From Clostridia bacterium (GTDB lineage: Bacteria > Bacillota > Clostridia > Christensenellales > Borkfalkiaceae): a stretch of DNA of 64,000 nt. The notes under the pieces are model-generated. The model did not search any database, was not told the DNA's origin, and saw only the letters and a list, made by a program, of their open reading frames with translations. The stretch spans positions 1-64,000 of the forward strand of contig JAFTPK010000018.1 of the NCBI GenBank assembly GCA_017463325.1, in the 5' to 3' direction. Of this stretch, positions 33,231 through 41,116 are shown piece by piece. Position 1 is the stretch's first letter. Each line of letters opens with the position of its first letter. Both the position numbers and the translations under genes were made by a program.

Positions 33231-34169
33231 ATGATGAGATTTGAGAAAATGACGAAGAAAGATTTCTTCGTGTTCTGTATCGCGTCCGTCTTTGGCGGTA
33301 TTATGGTAGGGCTTGGCGGCATAGGTCTATTGCTTTCAATGTCGGCGTTTGAGGGCGGCATGGGAAAACTTGTCGGCGCGCTGATCTTCTCGCTTGCTAT
33401 GTTCGTAGTCACCACCTTCGGTCTGTATTTGATCACAGGGCTTTCCACCCGTATCCTTACTATGGGCGTCAAGAACTGGTGGTCGTTGCCTGTAAGCCTT
33501 GTATTCAACGTGCTTGGCATAGCGTTTACGGCGTTGCTTGCCGAATTTGCGCATACGCACGGCGCCGTTACCGAGGAGGCGAAAACGTTGATGAGCAACA
33601 AGCTTTGTGACGAGGGGTGGGCGCTCCATTCTCTTTGTTCGGGGATCCTTTGCGGCATATTTATCGGGCTTTCGGTTTTCCTTTCCAAATATACGGCGAA
33701 AAAGCACCTGTCCGCGACGTTTGGGGTAATTTTCCCCGTGTTCGTGTTCGTATTCTGCGGCTTTGATAATTCCCTTGCGAACGTCCTGTACGCCTTTCTT
33801 GCAGGGCCGATTACTTGGGAAACGGTGGCGTATTTATTCATTTCACTCGTGGGGAATTTGATCGGCGGCGTGCTCGTTTCCGTGATACCGCTCTTTAAAA
33901 AGAAAGACGAGCCGAAGAAATATAAATGCCCGTGCTGCGGTCATTATACCTTTGAAAAGAAAGATCGAACGTATGATATTTGTCCCGTATGCTTTTGGGA
34001 GGACGATCCCGAGCAGTACGCGAACCCGCTTTTGGAACGCGGTGCAAATCACGTTTCCTTAACGCAAGCGAGGGTGAATTTTAAGCATTTCGGCGCGTCG
34101 GATACGGATATGAAAAAATACGTCCGAGGCCCGAAGAAAGACGAACTGCACGGCTACGACAGAACCTAA
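33231..34169 (+). CDS. Formate/nitrite-channel-like membrane protein fused to a CPCC cysteine-cluster domain
   Basis: 312 residues. Residues 1-222 have about six membrane helices with FNT features: GGIMVGLGGIG in helix 1, GFDNSLAN (177-184) at the place of the family signature FEHSIAN, and GNLIGGVLVSV in the last helix. The pore histidine of FocA/NirC (in FEHS) is Asn180 here. Residues 231-300 are a CPCC domain: KYKCPCCGHYTF, then ICPVCFWEDDPEQYANP, giving four cysteines in CPCC...CPVC form, likely to bind a metal such as zinc. I do not know of another FNT fused to this domain. Expression appears leaderless. Confidence 0.8.
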   Translation: MMRFEKMTKKDFFVFCIASVFGGIMVGLGGIGLLLSMSAFEGGMGKLVGALIFSLAMFVVTTFGLYLITGLSTRILTMGVKNWWSLPVSLVFNVLGIAFTALLAEFAHTHGAVTEEAKTLMSNKLCDEGWALHSLCSGILCGIFIGLSVFLSKYTAKKHLSATFGVIFPVFVFVFCGFDNSLANVLYAFLAGPITWETVAYLFISLVGNLIGGVLVSVIPLFKKKDEPKKYKCPCCGHYTFEKKDRTYDICPVCFWEDDPEQYANPLLERGANHVSLTQARVNFKHFGASDTDMKKYVRGPKKDELHGYDRT

Positions 34170-34175
34170 AACAAT

Positions 34176-34207
34176 AAAAAACCTGCCAAAACACGGCAGG
34201 TTTTTTT
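34176..34207. terminator. Bidirectional terminator
   Basis: AAAAAACCTGCC AAAACAC GGCAGGTTTTTTT, between the FNT-CPCC gene and the convergent endonuclease gene. Confidence 0.85.
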
Positions 34208-34222
34208 CGTATGATCAAGTCC

Positions 34223-35359
34223 TTATTTTTTCTTTTTTCGTATGCCTATTACGACGATCAGCGCGCCCGCGGCAACGACGATAGCCATTACGATACAGGC
34301 GACGAGCGGGGCGATATTCTTTTTGGGCACTCCAGTTTTGGGGAGAAGTTCCGTTTGGGTTGCGCCGCAGCGATAGCACGCTCTCATGCGTTTCCCGTCT
34401 ACGGTTTCCGTCGCTTCACGCACGGTGCTCCATTCTCCGTACTCGTGACGGCAAACCTCGTTTTTTGCCTCACCCGAGGGAGTGACGGCGTCGTTCGGTA
34501 CGTTTTCGCCGAATAAAAGCCACGCGTATTCAGGGTAGTCCACGAAAACGTTTCTCGTGCCCGTGATCGCTTGCACGGCGTCGTTTCTACCCATTTCCCA
34601 AGTATCAACGGGGTCGGTTTTCATCCAGTCGAGCAAAACGGGTAGGCTTTCGATTACGCCGCTTTCTCCCCAAAGGGCGGTGTTGCCCCAACGCACGTAA
34701 ACGTAGAGCACGATCCGCGCACAATCCCCTTTTGCGGTGTCCGAGGGTACGTAATAAGGGGAAACCGTGCCAAACGCTTTGTTGCTTCGCGCGCCGTTTT
34801 CGCTCTTGGCGGTGGGGCGGAGCATCATTAGGTCGTTTTCGTCGCTTCCGTTCAAGCCCTTACTGTTGGGCCAAACGTGTTCTCGATTCCAAGTTTTTCC
34901 GCTGTCCCACGTTCCCGAAAGCTCAACGCCTGAATAGAAAGAGGAGATAACGGAATGGTCGTTTAGCTGACAGTCGGTGTACTGAAAGAGGTAACGCGTT
35001 TCGTCGTAATTCGTGATTTTGGTATGCCTATCTTTCATGAGGCTCTGTAAAGCGGAATACAGCTCGCTTTTGTGCGCGTCGCTCGTAGAGGAGCCGCCCG
35101 ACGTTTTTGAAAGAACGGAATAGCTTTGCTGCTCGGAGTAAAAAGTTTTTGCGTTGGGGGAAAGAAATACGCAGGTTTCGCCGCGTGCGCCCCAGTTGAG
35201 GAGATAATTCCCTGATTTTTTGTACTCGACGTCTTCGGCAGCGGTGTAATTCGTTGCTTTCGTTTGGGTGTTCGCGCTCACCGTTTGCCCGCCAAAACAA
35301 GGAAAGGCAAGACAGGCGCACGCGCTTATAGATAAAATTGTTTTGAGTAGCTTTTTCAT
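34223..35359 (-). CDS. Endonuclease I family nuclease, secreted and LPXTG-anchored
   Basis: 378 residues from ATG 35359. Order of parts: Sec signal peptide (MKKLLKTILSISACACLAFP), then an EndA/NucM-like domain whose active-site region reads WNREHVWPNSKG with NDLMMLRPTAKSENG following, then a small CxxC segment (EYGEWSTVREATETVDGKRM, ACYRCGATQTE), and finally LPKTG, a hydrophobic span (APLVACIVMAIVVAAGALIVV) and KKKK. That tail is a standard sortase substrate. The enzyme should thus sit on the cell wall and degrade extracellular DNA or RNA. Start chosen because ATG is 6 bases from TACAAT. Confidence 0.88.
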   Translation of the reverse strand: MKKLLKTILSISACACLAFPCFGGQTVSANTQTKATNYTAAEDVEYKKSGNYLLNWGARGETCVFLSPNAKTFYSEQQSYSVLSKTSGGSSTSDAHKSELYSALQSLMKDRHTKITNYDETRYLFQYTDCQLNDHSVISSFYSGVELSGTWDSGKTWNREHVWPNSKGLNGSDENDLMMLRPTAKSENGARSNKAFGTVSPYYVPSDTAKGDCARIVLYVYVRWGNTALWGESGVIESLPVLLDWMKTDPVDTWEMGRNDAVQAITGTRNVFVDYPEYAWLLFGENVPNDAVTPSGEAKNEVCRHEYGEWSTVREATETVDGKRMRACYRCGATQTELLPKTGVPKKNIAPLVACIVMAIVVAAGALIVVIGIRKKKK

Positions 35360-35365
35360 AAGACT

Positions 35366-35394
35366 ATTGTAACACTTTTGAAAAAGTAAGTCAA
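35366..35394 (-). promoter_or_regulatory. Promoter 6 bases from the ATG of the endonuclease gene (leaderless architecture)
   Basis: Minus strand TTGACT, 17 bases, TACAAT (35371-35366), then AGTCTT and the ATG at 35359. No ribosome site. Confidence 0.75.
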
Positions 35395-35415
35395 CGCTTT
35401 TGAGCCAATCAAAAA

Positions 35416-35438
35416 CGCCGTGAGGACTTCTCACGGCG
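35416..35438 (-). terminator. Terminator overlapping the end of the DUF421 gene
   Basis: CGCCGTGAG AAGTC CTCACGGCG (minus-strand reading) followed by TTTTT; the last codons of the gene form part of the stem. Confidence 0.75.
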
Positions 35439-36135
35439 CAATTTCTTTGTAATGGGCAAGTACCTGCTTGTTTTCTTCGTCGTAGGTGGCGAGAATAACG
35501 TTTTTCAAATCCTGTTCCTCTTGAATTCCAAGCGTTTTATATAGCCACGCCTCGTCCTTTGCAATTTCCCTAAGCCCCGAATAGGAAACCTCGCCGTCAG
35601 CGATCAGCGTATTCGTAAGCTTGGCGGCTGGCGCGGATTGTCCGTTAAGATCCTCGATTACAACAGGGCGCTTTTCGCCTTTGGGGAGGACGGAGAGCTT
35701 TCCGCTCGTTTCAAAAATCGCGTATGCGACGTCGTTGACGTCAAAAAACCCCTTTTCGCGAAGCATGGAAAGTAGGTCGTTGACGTCGATTTTACTTTTC
35801 ACCAGCCCGCCGTAAACAATCCTACCCTCATAGACGAGGGTGACGGGCTTGCCTTTAAAGAGCTTTTTAAAAAAGCGGGTTTTTCTTCCGATCAATGCAA
35901 CGGCGAGGGCGAGGAAAAAATAGATCGCCATAGAAATTGCGTAAAAATAGAAGGGGGAATCGAAGTCTGCCGCCCATTCCGCAGCAATCGAGCCTAAGGA
36001 GATCCCTACGGCGTAGTCGATAAATTCAAGCTGTGCGATCTGCTTTTTGCCAAGCAGCTTGGAAATAATGAATAGAAAGATGAAAGAGGTGACGGAGTTG
36101 ATAAATACCCAGTAAATTTTGTCGATACCAAACAT
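35431..36135 (-). CDS. DUF421 (YetF-type) membrane protein
   Basis: 234 residues. Three membrane segments at the N-terminus (FINSVTSFIFLFIISKLLG, FIDYAVGISLGSIAAEWA, FYAISMAIYFFLALAVALIG) precede the conserved cytoplasmic DUF421 part, KLFKGKPVTLVYEGRIVYGGLVKSKIDVNDLLSMLREKGFFDVNDVAYAIFE, and ETSGKLSVLPK. YetF-type proteins occur in spore formers, and their activity is not established. No ribosome site precedes the ATG; AATACT lies 6 bases upstream, another possible leaderless start with a poor -35. Confidence 0.9.
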   Translation of the reverse strand: MFGIDKIYWVFINSVTSFIFLFIISKLLGKKQIAQLEFIDYAVGISLGSIAAEWAADFDSPFYFYAISMAIYFFLALAVALIGRKTRFFKKLFKGKPVTLVYEGRIVYGGLVKSKIDVNDLLSMLREKGFFDVNDVAYAIFETSGKLSVLPKGEKRPVVIEDLNGQSAPAAKLTNTLIADGEVSYSGLREIAKDEAWLYKTLGIQEEQDLKNVILATYDEENKQVLAHYKEIAP

Positions 36136-36226
36136 ACGTACAGTATTCCCAAACCGTGGAAAAAATAAACCGAATAAAAAGAATTTGATAAAAAATCAAG
36201 GAGAGGAAAGTTTGCCGAGAAATTGC

Positions 36227-36255
36227 TTGCTATTCTGTGGAATATATGGTAAAAT
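36227..36255 (+). promoter_or_regulatory. Promoter of the plsC transcript
   Basis: TTGCTA, 17 bases, TAAAAT. The leader to plsC is about 205 bases and contains the palindromic element at 36272-36450. Confidence 0.65.
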
Positions 36256-36271
36256 AATTTATAGATTTAAC

Positions 36272-36450
36272 AAAAGCTCCGTCACTTCACTCGGTTGATT
36301 TTTGACGGAAAAACGCTGTAAAATTCCGCGTGTTTTCTCGGTTACAGACCGCAAGGGGGATGCGTCCTCGAAAAACACTTGCCTTTTTTGCGTTTTTCTC
36401 GTGAAACCGTGATCAATCACTAATCAACTGATTTCTGTGACGCAGCCTTA
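36272..36450 (+). repeat. Long imperfect inverted repeat, MITE-like or structured leader RNA
   Basis: This 330-base gap between the DUF421 and plsC genes holds nested long-range pairs: CGTCAC (36280-36285) with GTGACG (36437-36442); TCGGTTGATT (36291-36300) with AATCAACTGA (36422-36431); GAAAAACGC (36308-36316) with GCGTTTTTC (36390-36398); GTGTTTT..CG (36330-36340) with CGAAAAACAC (36369-36378). The two halves are imperfect inverted copies with insertions. It may be a decayed miniature mobile element or a folded leader of plsC. Confidence 0.6.
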
Positions 36451-36467
36451 AAAAAAAGGAGAGAGGA

Positions 36468-37292
36468 ATGTATTATAGACATACGCTTGATTATCAATAT
36501 CCCGAACGTAGCGACGAGCATATGATCACCGTCAAGCATTTGCGCGATACGCATTTTGACGAAAATTACGAATACCTTGAAAAGGGGGCTTGGCATAAAT
36601 TCAAGCGCGGTGTTTTATGGCTTGCGTTAAATCTTTTGGCGTTTCCTATTTGTACCATTCGTCACGGCTTGAAAATTTACGGTAGAGAAAAGCTGAAAAA
36701 GAATAAAGAGGCGTTTAAAAAGGGGGCAATCACGATTTCCAACCACGTATTGATGTGGGATTATCTTTGCGTTTTAAAAGCGATACGCCCGCATTTACAG
36801 TATCACCCCGGTTGGAAAACGAATTTTGAGGGACCGAACGGACCGCTGATCCGTTGGGTAGGCGGTATTCCCATTCCCACGGGCGATCGAAAGGCAATGG
36901 GGAAATTCCAGCAAGCGATCGGCGACGTACTGAAAAACGATTACTGGCTGCATTTCTTTCCCGAGGGCTCTATGTGGTTTTATTATCCCGACATTCGTCC
37001 CTTAAAAAAGGCGGTATTTAAATACGCGGTACGGTATAATAAGCCTGTGATACCGATTACCTTGTCTTTCCGTCCAAGAAAAGGGCTTGCAAAGCTGTTT
37101 GGGAAAACGCCGCTTGTCGATCTACATATAGGAGATCCCTTGTTTGCAGATCAATCATTGCCTGCGGCGGAGGCAATCGAGAAACTGCATAAAGAGGCAT
37201 ATCACGTTATGCAGGTAATGAACGGGATCAACGTAGGCGACCCGACGTACAACGTCGATCAAAATATCGAAACGTATAAAAAGACTATGTAA
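36468..37292 (+). CDS. Lysophospholipid acyltransferase (PlsC family)
   Basis: 274 residues with the acyltransferase motifs: HX4D as His93/Asp98 in SNHVLMWDY and FPEGS near residue 165, with GWKTNFEGPNG and GGIPIPTGDR between them. A hydrophobic segment at 46-65 (VLWLALNLLAFPICTI) attaches it to the membrane. It probably adds the second acyl chain to lysophosphatidate, but other acceptors are possible. The N-terminal 40 residues, MYYRHTLDYQYPERSDEH, are unusual for the family. Ribosome site AAGGAGAG. The gene ends in a perfect terminator. Confidence 0.9.
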   Translation: MYYRHTLDYQYPERSDEHMITVKHLRDTHFDENYEYLEKGAWHKFKRGVLWLALNLLAFPICTIRHGLKIYGREKLKKNKEAFKKGAITISNHVLMWDYLCVLKAIRPHLQYHPGWKTNFEGPNGPLIRWVGGIPIPTGDRKAMGKFQQAIGDVLKNDYWLHFFPEGSMWFYYPDIRPLKKAVFKYAVRYNKPVIPITLSFRPRKGLAKLFGKTPLVDLHIGDPLFADQSLPAAEAIEKLHKEAYHVMQVMNGINVGDPTYNVDQNIETYKKTM

Positions 37293-37304
37293 AAAAATAG
37301 AAAC

Positions 37305-37342
37305 AAAAAAATCGGCAAGCCTAATTGCTTGCCGATTTTTTT
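37305..37342 (+). terminator. Terminator of plsC
   Basis: AAAAAAATCGGCAAGC CTAATT GCTTGCCGATTTTTTT. Confidence 0.9.
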
Positions 37343-37343
37343 A

Positions 37344-37497
37344 GTGACCCGTACGGGACTCTCGCCTTTAGCGGCGCGCCCCGCTCCGCCATTATCAATG
37401 GCGTCCTTTGCCGAAAACTTTATCGTGGATAGGGGATATCGACGGCAAAGCATTTTGCTCTCGCAAAACGGCTCCCACCCTCGAGTCCCGTACGACA
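37344..37497. repeat. Element with tRNA-Glu 3'-end sequence at one edge and its inverse at the other
   Basis: Starts gtgacccgtacgggactc (37344-37361), identical over 18 bases to the 3' end of the tRNA-Glu gene at 49862-49879, and ends in CGAGTCCCGTACGAC, a near-inverse. Between them is about 120 bases with no gene. Either a remnant of tRNA-directed integration or a small inverted-repeat element. The following gap to 37658 has only the terminator and AT-rich sequence. Confidence 0.55.
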
Positions 37498-37510
37498 TTC
37501 GGTAGAAGCC

Positions 37511-37548
37511 AAAAAAAGAGAACAGGAATTTTCCTGTTCTCTTTTTTT
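37511..37548 (+). terminator. Isolated terminator hairpin
   Basis: AAAAAAAGAGAACAGG AATT TTCCTGTTCTCTTTTTTT with no gene directly upstream except the tRNA-Glu-like element. The similar pattern of hairpin then tRNA occurs at 49824-49934; here the hairpin is followed by tggtgagccgaatag, which recalls a decayed tRNA 3' end. Confidence 0.7.
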
Positions 37549-37658
37549 GGTGAGCCGAATAGTAATTATCCGAACACGATTTTGCCCATCAGGGACGGCT
37601 TTGGATTTGTTGTTGATTTATAGGTGGTCTAACAATTTATAATATATTTATATGGTAT

Positions 37659-37925
37659 ATGATCGTACAGTATCATGCGGACGAATACGTGGCGGACGGC
37701 GGAGATTTACTTGCTTTGAAACAGCAAGCGAAAGCGGACGCGGACGATAACGGTATTACGCTGATCGCGCCCGGCAACAGAAACGATAACTGGAAAGTGG
37801 TGTACAATCAAGTGAAAACTGCGCTTGGAACCGCTTGGAAAACCGATTATGAGGCTTTGAAAGGCTCGGTTAAATTGGTTTGGTATCAATGGGGGCTTAT
37901 GACCCTCGAAGAGATTATCGCGTAA
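37659..37925 (+). CDS. Small orphan protein, possibly a gene fragment
   Basis: 88 residues with no family I recognise, slightly acidic, no signal peptide or membrane segment, with a helical middle (DLLALKQQAKADADDN) and a tail LKGSVKLVWYQWGLMTLEEII. No ribosome site precedes the ATG; TATAAT lies 15 bases upstream. Its place next to the tRNA-derived element and a truncated surface gene suggests the remnant of a larger gene. A 30-base stem AGGAGG..CCTCCT (37951-37980) follows. Confidence 0.4.
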   Translation: MIVQYHADEYVADGGDLLALKQQAKADADDNGITLIAPGNRNDNWKVVYNQVKTALGTAWKTDYEALKGSVKLVWYQWGLMTLEEIIA

Positions 37926-38024
37926 CGCGCGGTAGAAACTGAAACGGGGTAGGAGGTACGGACTCTCTACCGTGCCTCCTCCACACCCCTTGCATTTTAT
38001 TGCTTGAATTTAGGAGAAAAAACG

Positions 38025-38921
38025 ATGAAAAAAATCACGAAAACATTTCTTGCAAGCGGCTTGCTCTGCTCGTTAATAACGCTCGGGGGAACGGCGATTG
38101 CGCTTGCGGAAACGGGTACGCAGAATTCTCAAAATTTGGGGTATGCCCCCGATATAACCGTGGAATGGGGAGAATATTCGGCTGAAAATATTCCTCAAGC
38201 TGTAAAGGATACGCCTTATCAGCTTTTTACGGCGAGCGCGAAAACGATTTACGGCGATGAGGTCGCTGTGAGAACCAGAGTGTATCTTCATTATTTGGAG
38301 GAGAATAAAACACTCGTAACTTTGAAAAATAACACGATAACTCCCTCGCATTACGGGATTTATACCGTGGAATACAGAGCAACGGACGAATTTGGAAACC
38401 TTGCTATTTTTACTTATGATTTTGCGTGCGAAGATACGGAAAAACTTTCTATTTCTCTTTCTGCGCACGAAACGAGGGCGACGGTCGGGGTGGAAACGCC
38501 GATTGCCGATTATGCCTATGCAAACGAAATAGGTTTTGTTACGACGAAAGTAACGGCTACGCTGGAAGGCGGAGAAATCGTATACGATTTGACAGATAAA
38601 ACTTGTTTTACGCCTTTGTACGTGGGGGAATATACCATAGAATACGTTTGCACCGATTATAATGTGACGGTAGAAAATAGTTATCAGTTGACGGTGGAAG
38701 ATAATCTTAATCCCGTCTTTTTGAGCGTCTGCGATATGCCGAAATATTTTATCGTCGGGCAGGAATACACTTTGCCGAGCGTGGAGAGCTACGTGTTCGT
38801 AAACGGTAAACCTTACGCGTCTACGCCTATTATTACCGTAAGCGCGGGGAAAGGCAGGGCAAAGGAATTGAACGGTTATACCTTTATTCCCGACGAGGCG
38901 GGTGAACTTACAATCGTCTAG
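38025..38921 (+). pseudogene. Secreted surface protein, C-terminally truncated
   Basis: 298 residues from ATG 38025 (ribosome site TTTAGGAG), with a signal peptide (MKKITKTFLASGLLCSLITL ... AIALA) and immunoglobulin-like repeats. Repeats end in a strand such as GIYTVEYRATDEFGN (near residue 110) and GEYTIEYVCTDYN (near residue 203). The third repeat runs into GELTIV and then stops, exactly where YTATD-type sequence should continue, and no anchor or membrane segment is present. I read this as a gene cut off by the event that brought in nagA, whose ribosome site lies 16 bases further on. It could still be secreted. Confidence 0.65.
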
Positions 38922-38949
38922 AGCTTACCCCCATTTTGGAGAAAATGAA

Positions 38950-40110
38950 ATGAGAACGGCGATTATAAACGCTAAAATCGTAACGGCGAACGAGATTATT
39001 GAAAACGGCGTTTGCGTATACGAGAATGGGATAATCGAATATGTGGGGAAAGAAATGCAAGATATCGATCAAACGATCGATGCGGAGGACCAATATCTAA
39101 TTCCTGGCTTTATCGATTTGCATTGTCACGGTGGTAACGGTTTGGAGATTATCGACTCGTCGGCAGAGGAAATGGATAAGCTCGCTCGTTTTCATCTTTC
39201 GCACGGTACGACAACGATGCTTGCTACTACCCTTGCGGCAAGCGATAAAGAAACGGAAAATGCGCTTTGTACTTTTGCGGAGTACAAAGAAAAGTATCCG
39301 AACGGCACGCTGATAGGCGTGCATATGGAAGGACCTTGGCTCAATCCTGCACAATGCGGGGCGCAAAACGTAGAGTATATGAAAACGCCGAGTAAGGAAG
39401 AGCTGAAAAAATTAAAGAAAAAATACCCGTTTATTTTACGTGTTGGCGCAGCTCCCGAATTAGAGGGCGGTTTGGAATTCGGAAAAACGAGCGAAGAACT
39501 TGGTATCGTAGCCTCGGTGGCGCATACGGACGCCGAGTTTCAAGATATTGTCCAAGCAAAAGAAAACGGGTATACGCTGATGACGCATTTGTATTCGGGA
39601 ATGAAAGGCGTAACGAGAAAAAATTCTTTCCGAATTGCAGGCGCGGTGGAAGCAGGGCTGCTATTTGACGAGCTATTCGTGGAAGTCATTGCAGACGGCA
39701 GACATTTGCCTTTTTCGCTTTTGCAATTCATTTACAAATGCAAAGGCGCGGACAAAATTTGTTTAATCACGGACGCAACGCGCGCAGGCGGATTGCCCAA
39801 CGGAACGCAAACAGTAATAGGAAGCCTCAAAAACGGTTTACCTGTTATTGTGGAAGACGGCGTGACGAAACTTCTTGACAGACAATCGTTTGCTGGGAGT
39901 ACGGCGACGACGGACAGGCTGTATCGGACGATGGCGGAAGCGATTGGGAAGGATATGGTCGCGCTTTCAAAAATGGCGTCTTTAACGCCCGCTCGCGTTA
40001 TGGGTTGGAAAAATCGCGGTGAGATTGCCGAAGGGAAGCGGGCGGATTTGATTATTATGAGCGAAAAATTAGATGTAAAACAAGTCATACTAGGAGGAGA
40101 AAAAATATGA
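38950..40110 (+). CDS. nagA: N-acetylglucosamine-6-phosphate deacetylase
   Basis: 386 residues from ATG 38950, chosen because GGAG stands 10 bases before it; the longer frame runs back into the surface gene. Amidohydrolase fold: metal ligands in DLHCHGGNG (replacing HxH) and Glu in HMEGPWLNP, substrate loop ASVAHTDAEF, and the catalytic Asp in ITDATRAGGLPNG. It removes the acetyl group from GlcNAc-6-phosphate. It overlaps nagB by 4 bases (ATGA), a coupled pair. Confidence 0.95.
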   Translation: MRTAIINAKIVTANEIIENGVCVYENGIIEYVGKEMQDIDQTIDAEDQYLIPGFIDLHCHGGNGLEIIDSSAEEMDKLARFHLSHGTTTMLATTLAASDKETENALCTFAEYKEKYPNGTLIGVHMEGPWLNPAQCGAQNVEYMKTPSKEELKKLKKKYPFILRVGAAPELEGGLEFGKTSEELGIVASVAHTDAEFQDIVQAKENGYTLMTHLYSGMKGVTRKNSFRIAGAVEAGLLFDELFVEVIADGRHLPFSLLQFIYKCKGADKICLITDATRAGGLPNGTQTVIGSLKNGLPVIVEDGVTKLLDRQSFAGSTATTDRLYRTMAEAIGKDMVALSKMASLTPARVMGWKNRGEIAEGKRADLIIMSEKLDVKQVILGGEKI

Positions 40111-40859
40111 AACTTGTAATCAATAACACAAAAGATGACCTCGGTAAAGCAGCGGCGGTACATGCGGCGGAACTTATCAACAGAGCAATCGCACGGCAGG
40201 GTTATGCTCGTATTTTGCTTTCGACGGGCGCGTCGCAATTTCCGTTTTTTGACGAATTTGTAAAACAGGATATCGATTGGAGCAAGGTGGAAATGTTTCA
40301 CCTTGATGAATACGTGGGCATTAGCGAAGAACACCCCGCAAGCTTTAAACGGTATCTCTTGGACAGATTTGTAAATATCGTACGTCCAAAAAATGCCTAC
40401 CTTATCAATGGCAAAGACGCCCCCGAAGCTACAATCGCAAAATTAACGGTGATCTTAAACGAGAAACCCGTAGACGTAGGACTGATTGGTATCGGTGAAA
40501 ACGCGCATATTGCCTTCAACGATCCTCCTGCGGATTTCAATGATACGAGAGCGTATAAGGTAGTTACGCTTGACGCACGTTGTTTGCAACAGCAAATTGG
40601 TGAAGGTTGGTTTAAGAGCGTAGAAGAAACATATAAACAGGCGATTTCTATGACCTGCTCACAAATCATGAAATGTAAATCCATCATTTCTGTCGTACCT
40701 TATAAGGTAAAGGCTGAGGCTATTTATAATACGTTTACAAACGCCGTAACGCCCGAAGTGCCTGCTACGCTATTGAAACAGCACGCGGATTGCACCGTTT
40801 ATTGCGACGCGGATTCGGCGAGTATGTTGACGGAAGAAATTGTAGCTGAATATGTATAA
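40107..40859 (+). CDS. nagB: Glucosamine-6-phosphate deaminase
   Basis: 250 residues matching NagB: LSTGASQFPFFDEF (phosphate loop), VEMFHLDEYVGISEEHPASFKRYL, and the signature GIGENAHIAFNDPPADF near residue 128 with the catalytic Asp/His region. It converts glucosamine-6-phosphate to fructose-6-phosphate and ammonia, feeding the phosphofructokinase also present in this segment. AGGAGG lies just before the ATG inside nagA. Confidence 0.95.
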   Translation: MKLVINNTKDDLGKAAAVHAAELINRAIARQGYARILLSTGASQFPFFDEFVKQDIDWSKVEMFHLDEYVGISEEHPASFKRYLLDRFVNIVRPKNAYLINGKDAPEATIAKLTVILNEKPVDVGLIGIGENAHIAFNDPPADFNDTRAYKVVTLDARCLQQQIGEGWFKSVEETYKQAISMTCSQIMKCKSIISVVPYKVKAEAIYNTFTNAVTPEVPATLLKQHADCTVYCDADSASMLTEEIVAEYV

Positions 40860-40956
40860 GCAACGGAGCAAAAATTATAGACAGACTGTGGTTCGTCAAA
40901 GTAGCAACAGCATAGATTAAATTGCTTAACAAAGTGTTCTTAGCGCTTTTTAAGAT

Positions 40957-41018
40957 CGGTTAACGGGAAAGAAATTTCCTCCAAGAATAGTATTTATCAA
41001 TCCCGTTAACCGTTTTAT
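40957..41018 (+). terminator. Terminator-like stem after nagB
   Basis: CGGTTAACGGGA / TCCCGTTAACCG, 12 perfect pairs with a 32-base loop, then TTTTATTT. It separates nagAB from the following genes. Confidence 0.6.
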
Positions 41019-41116
41019 TTAACGCGAGAATTGAGCTATCTTACGTAGCAAATTCTAGGTGCGAAAAGTTGTTGTGATGATAATGTATTATAAAATGTAT
41101 GAAAGGAGAATACACG

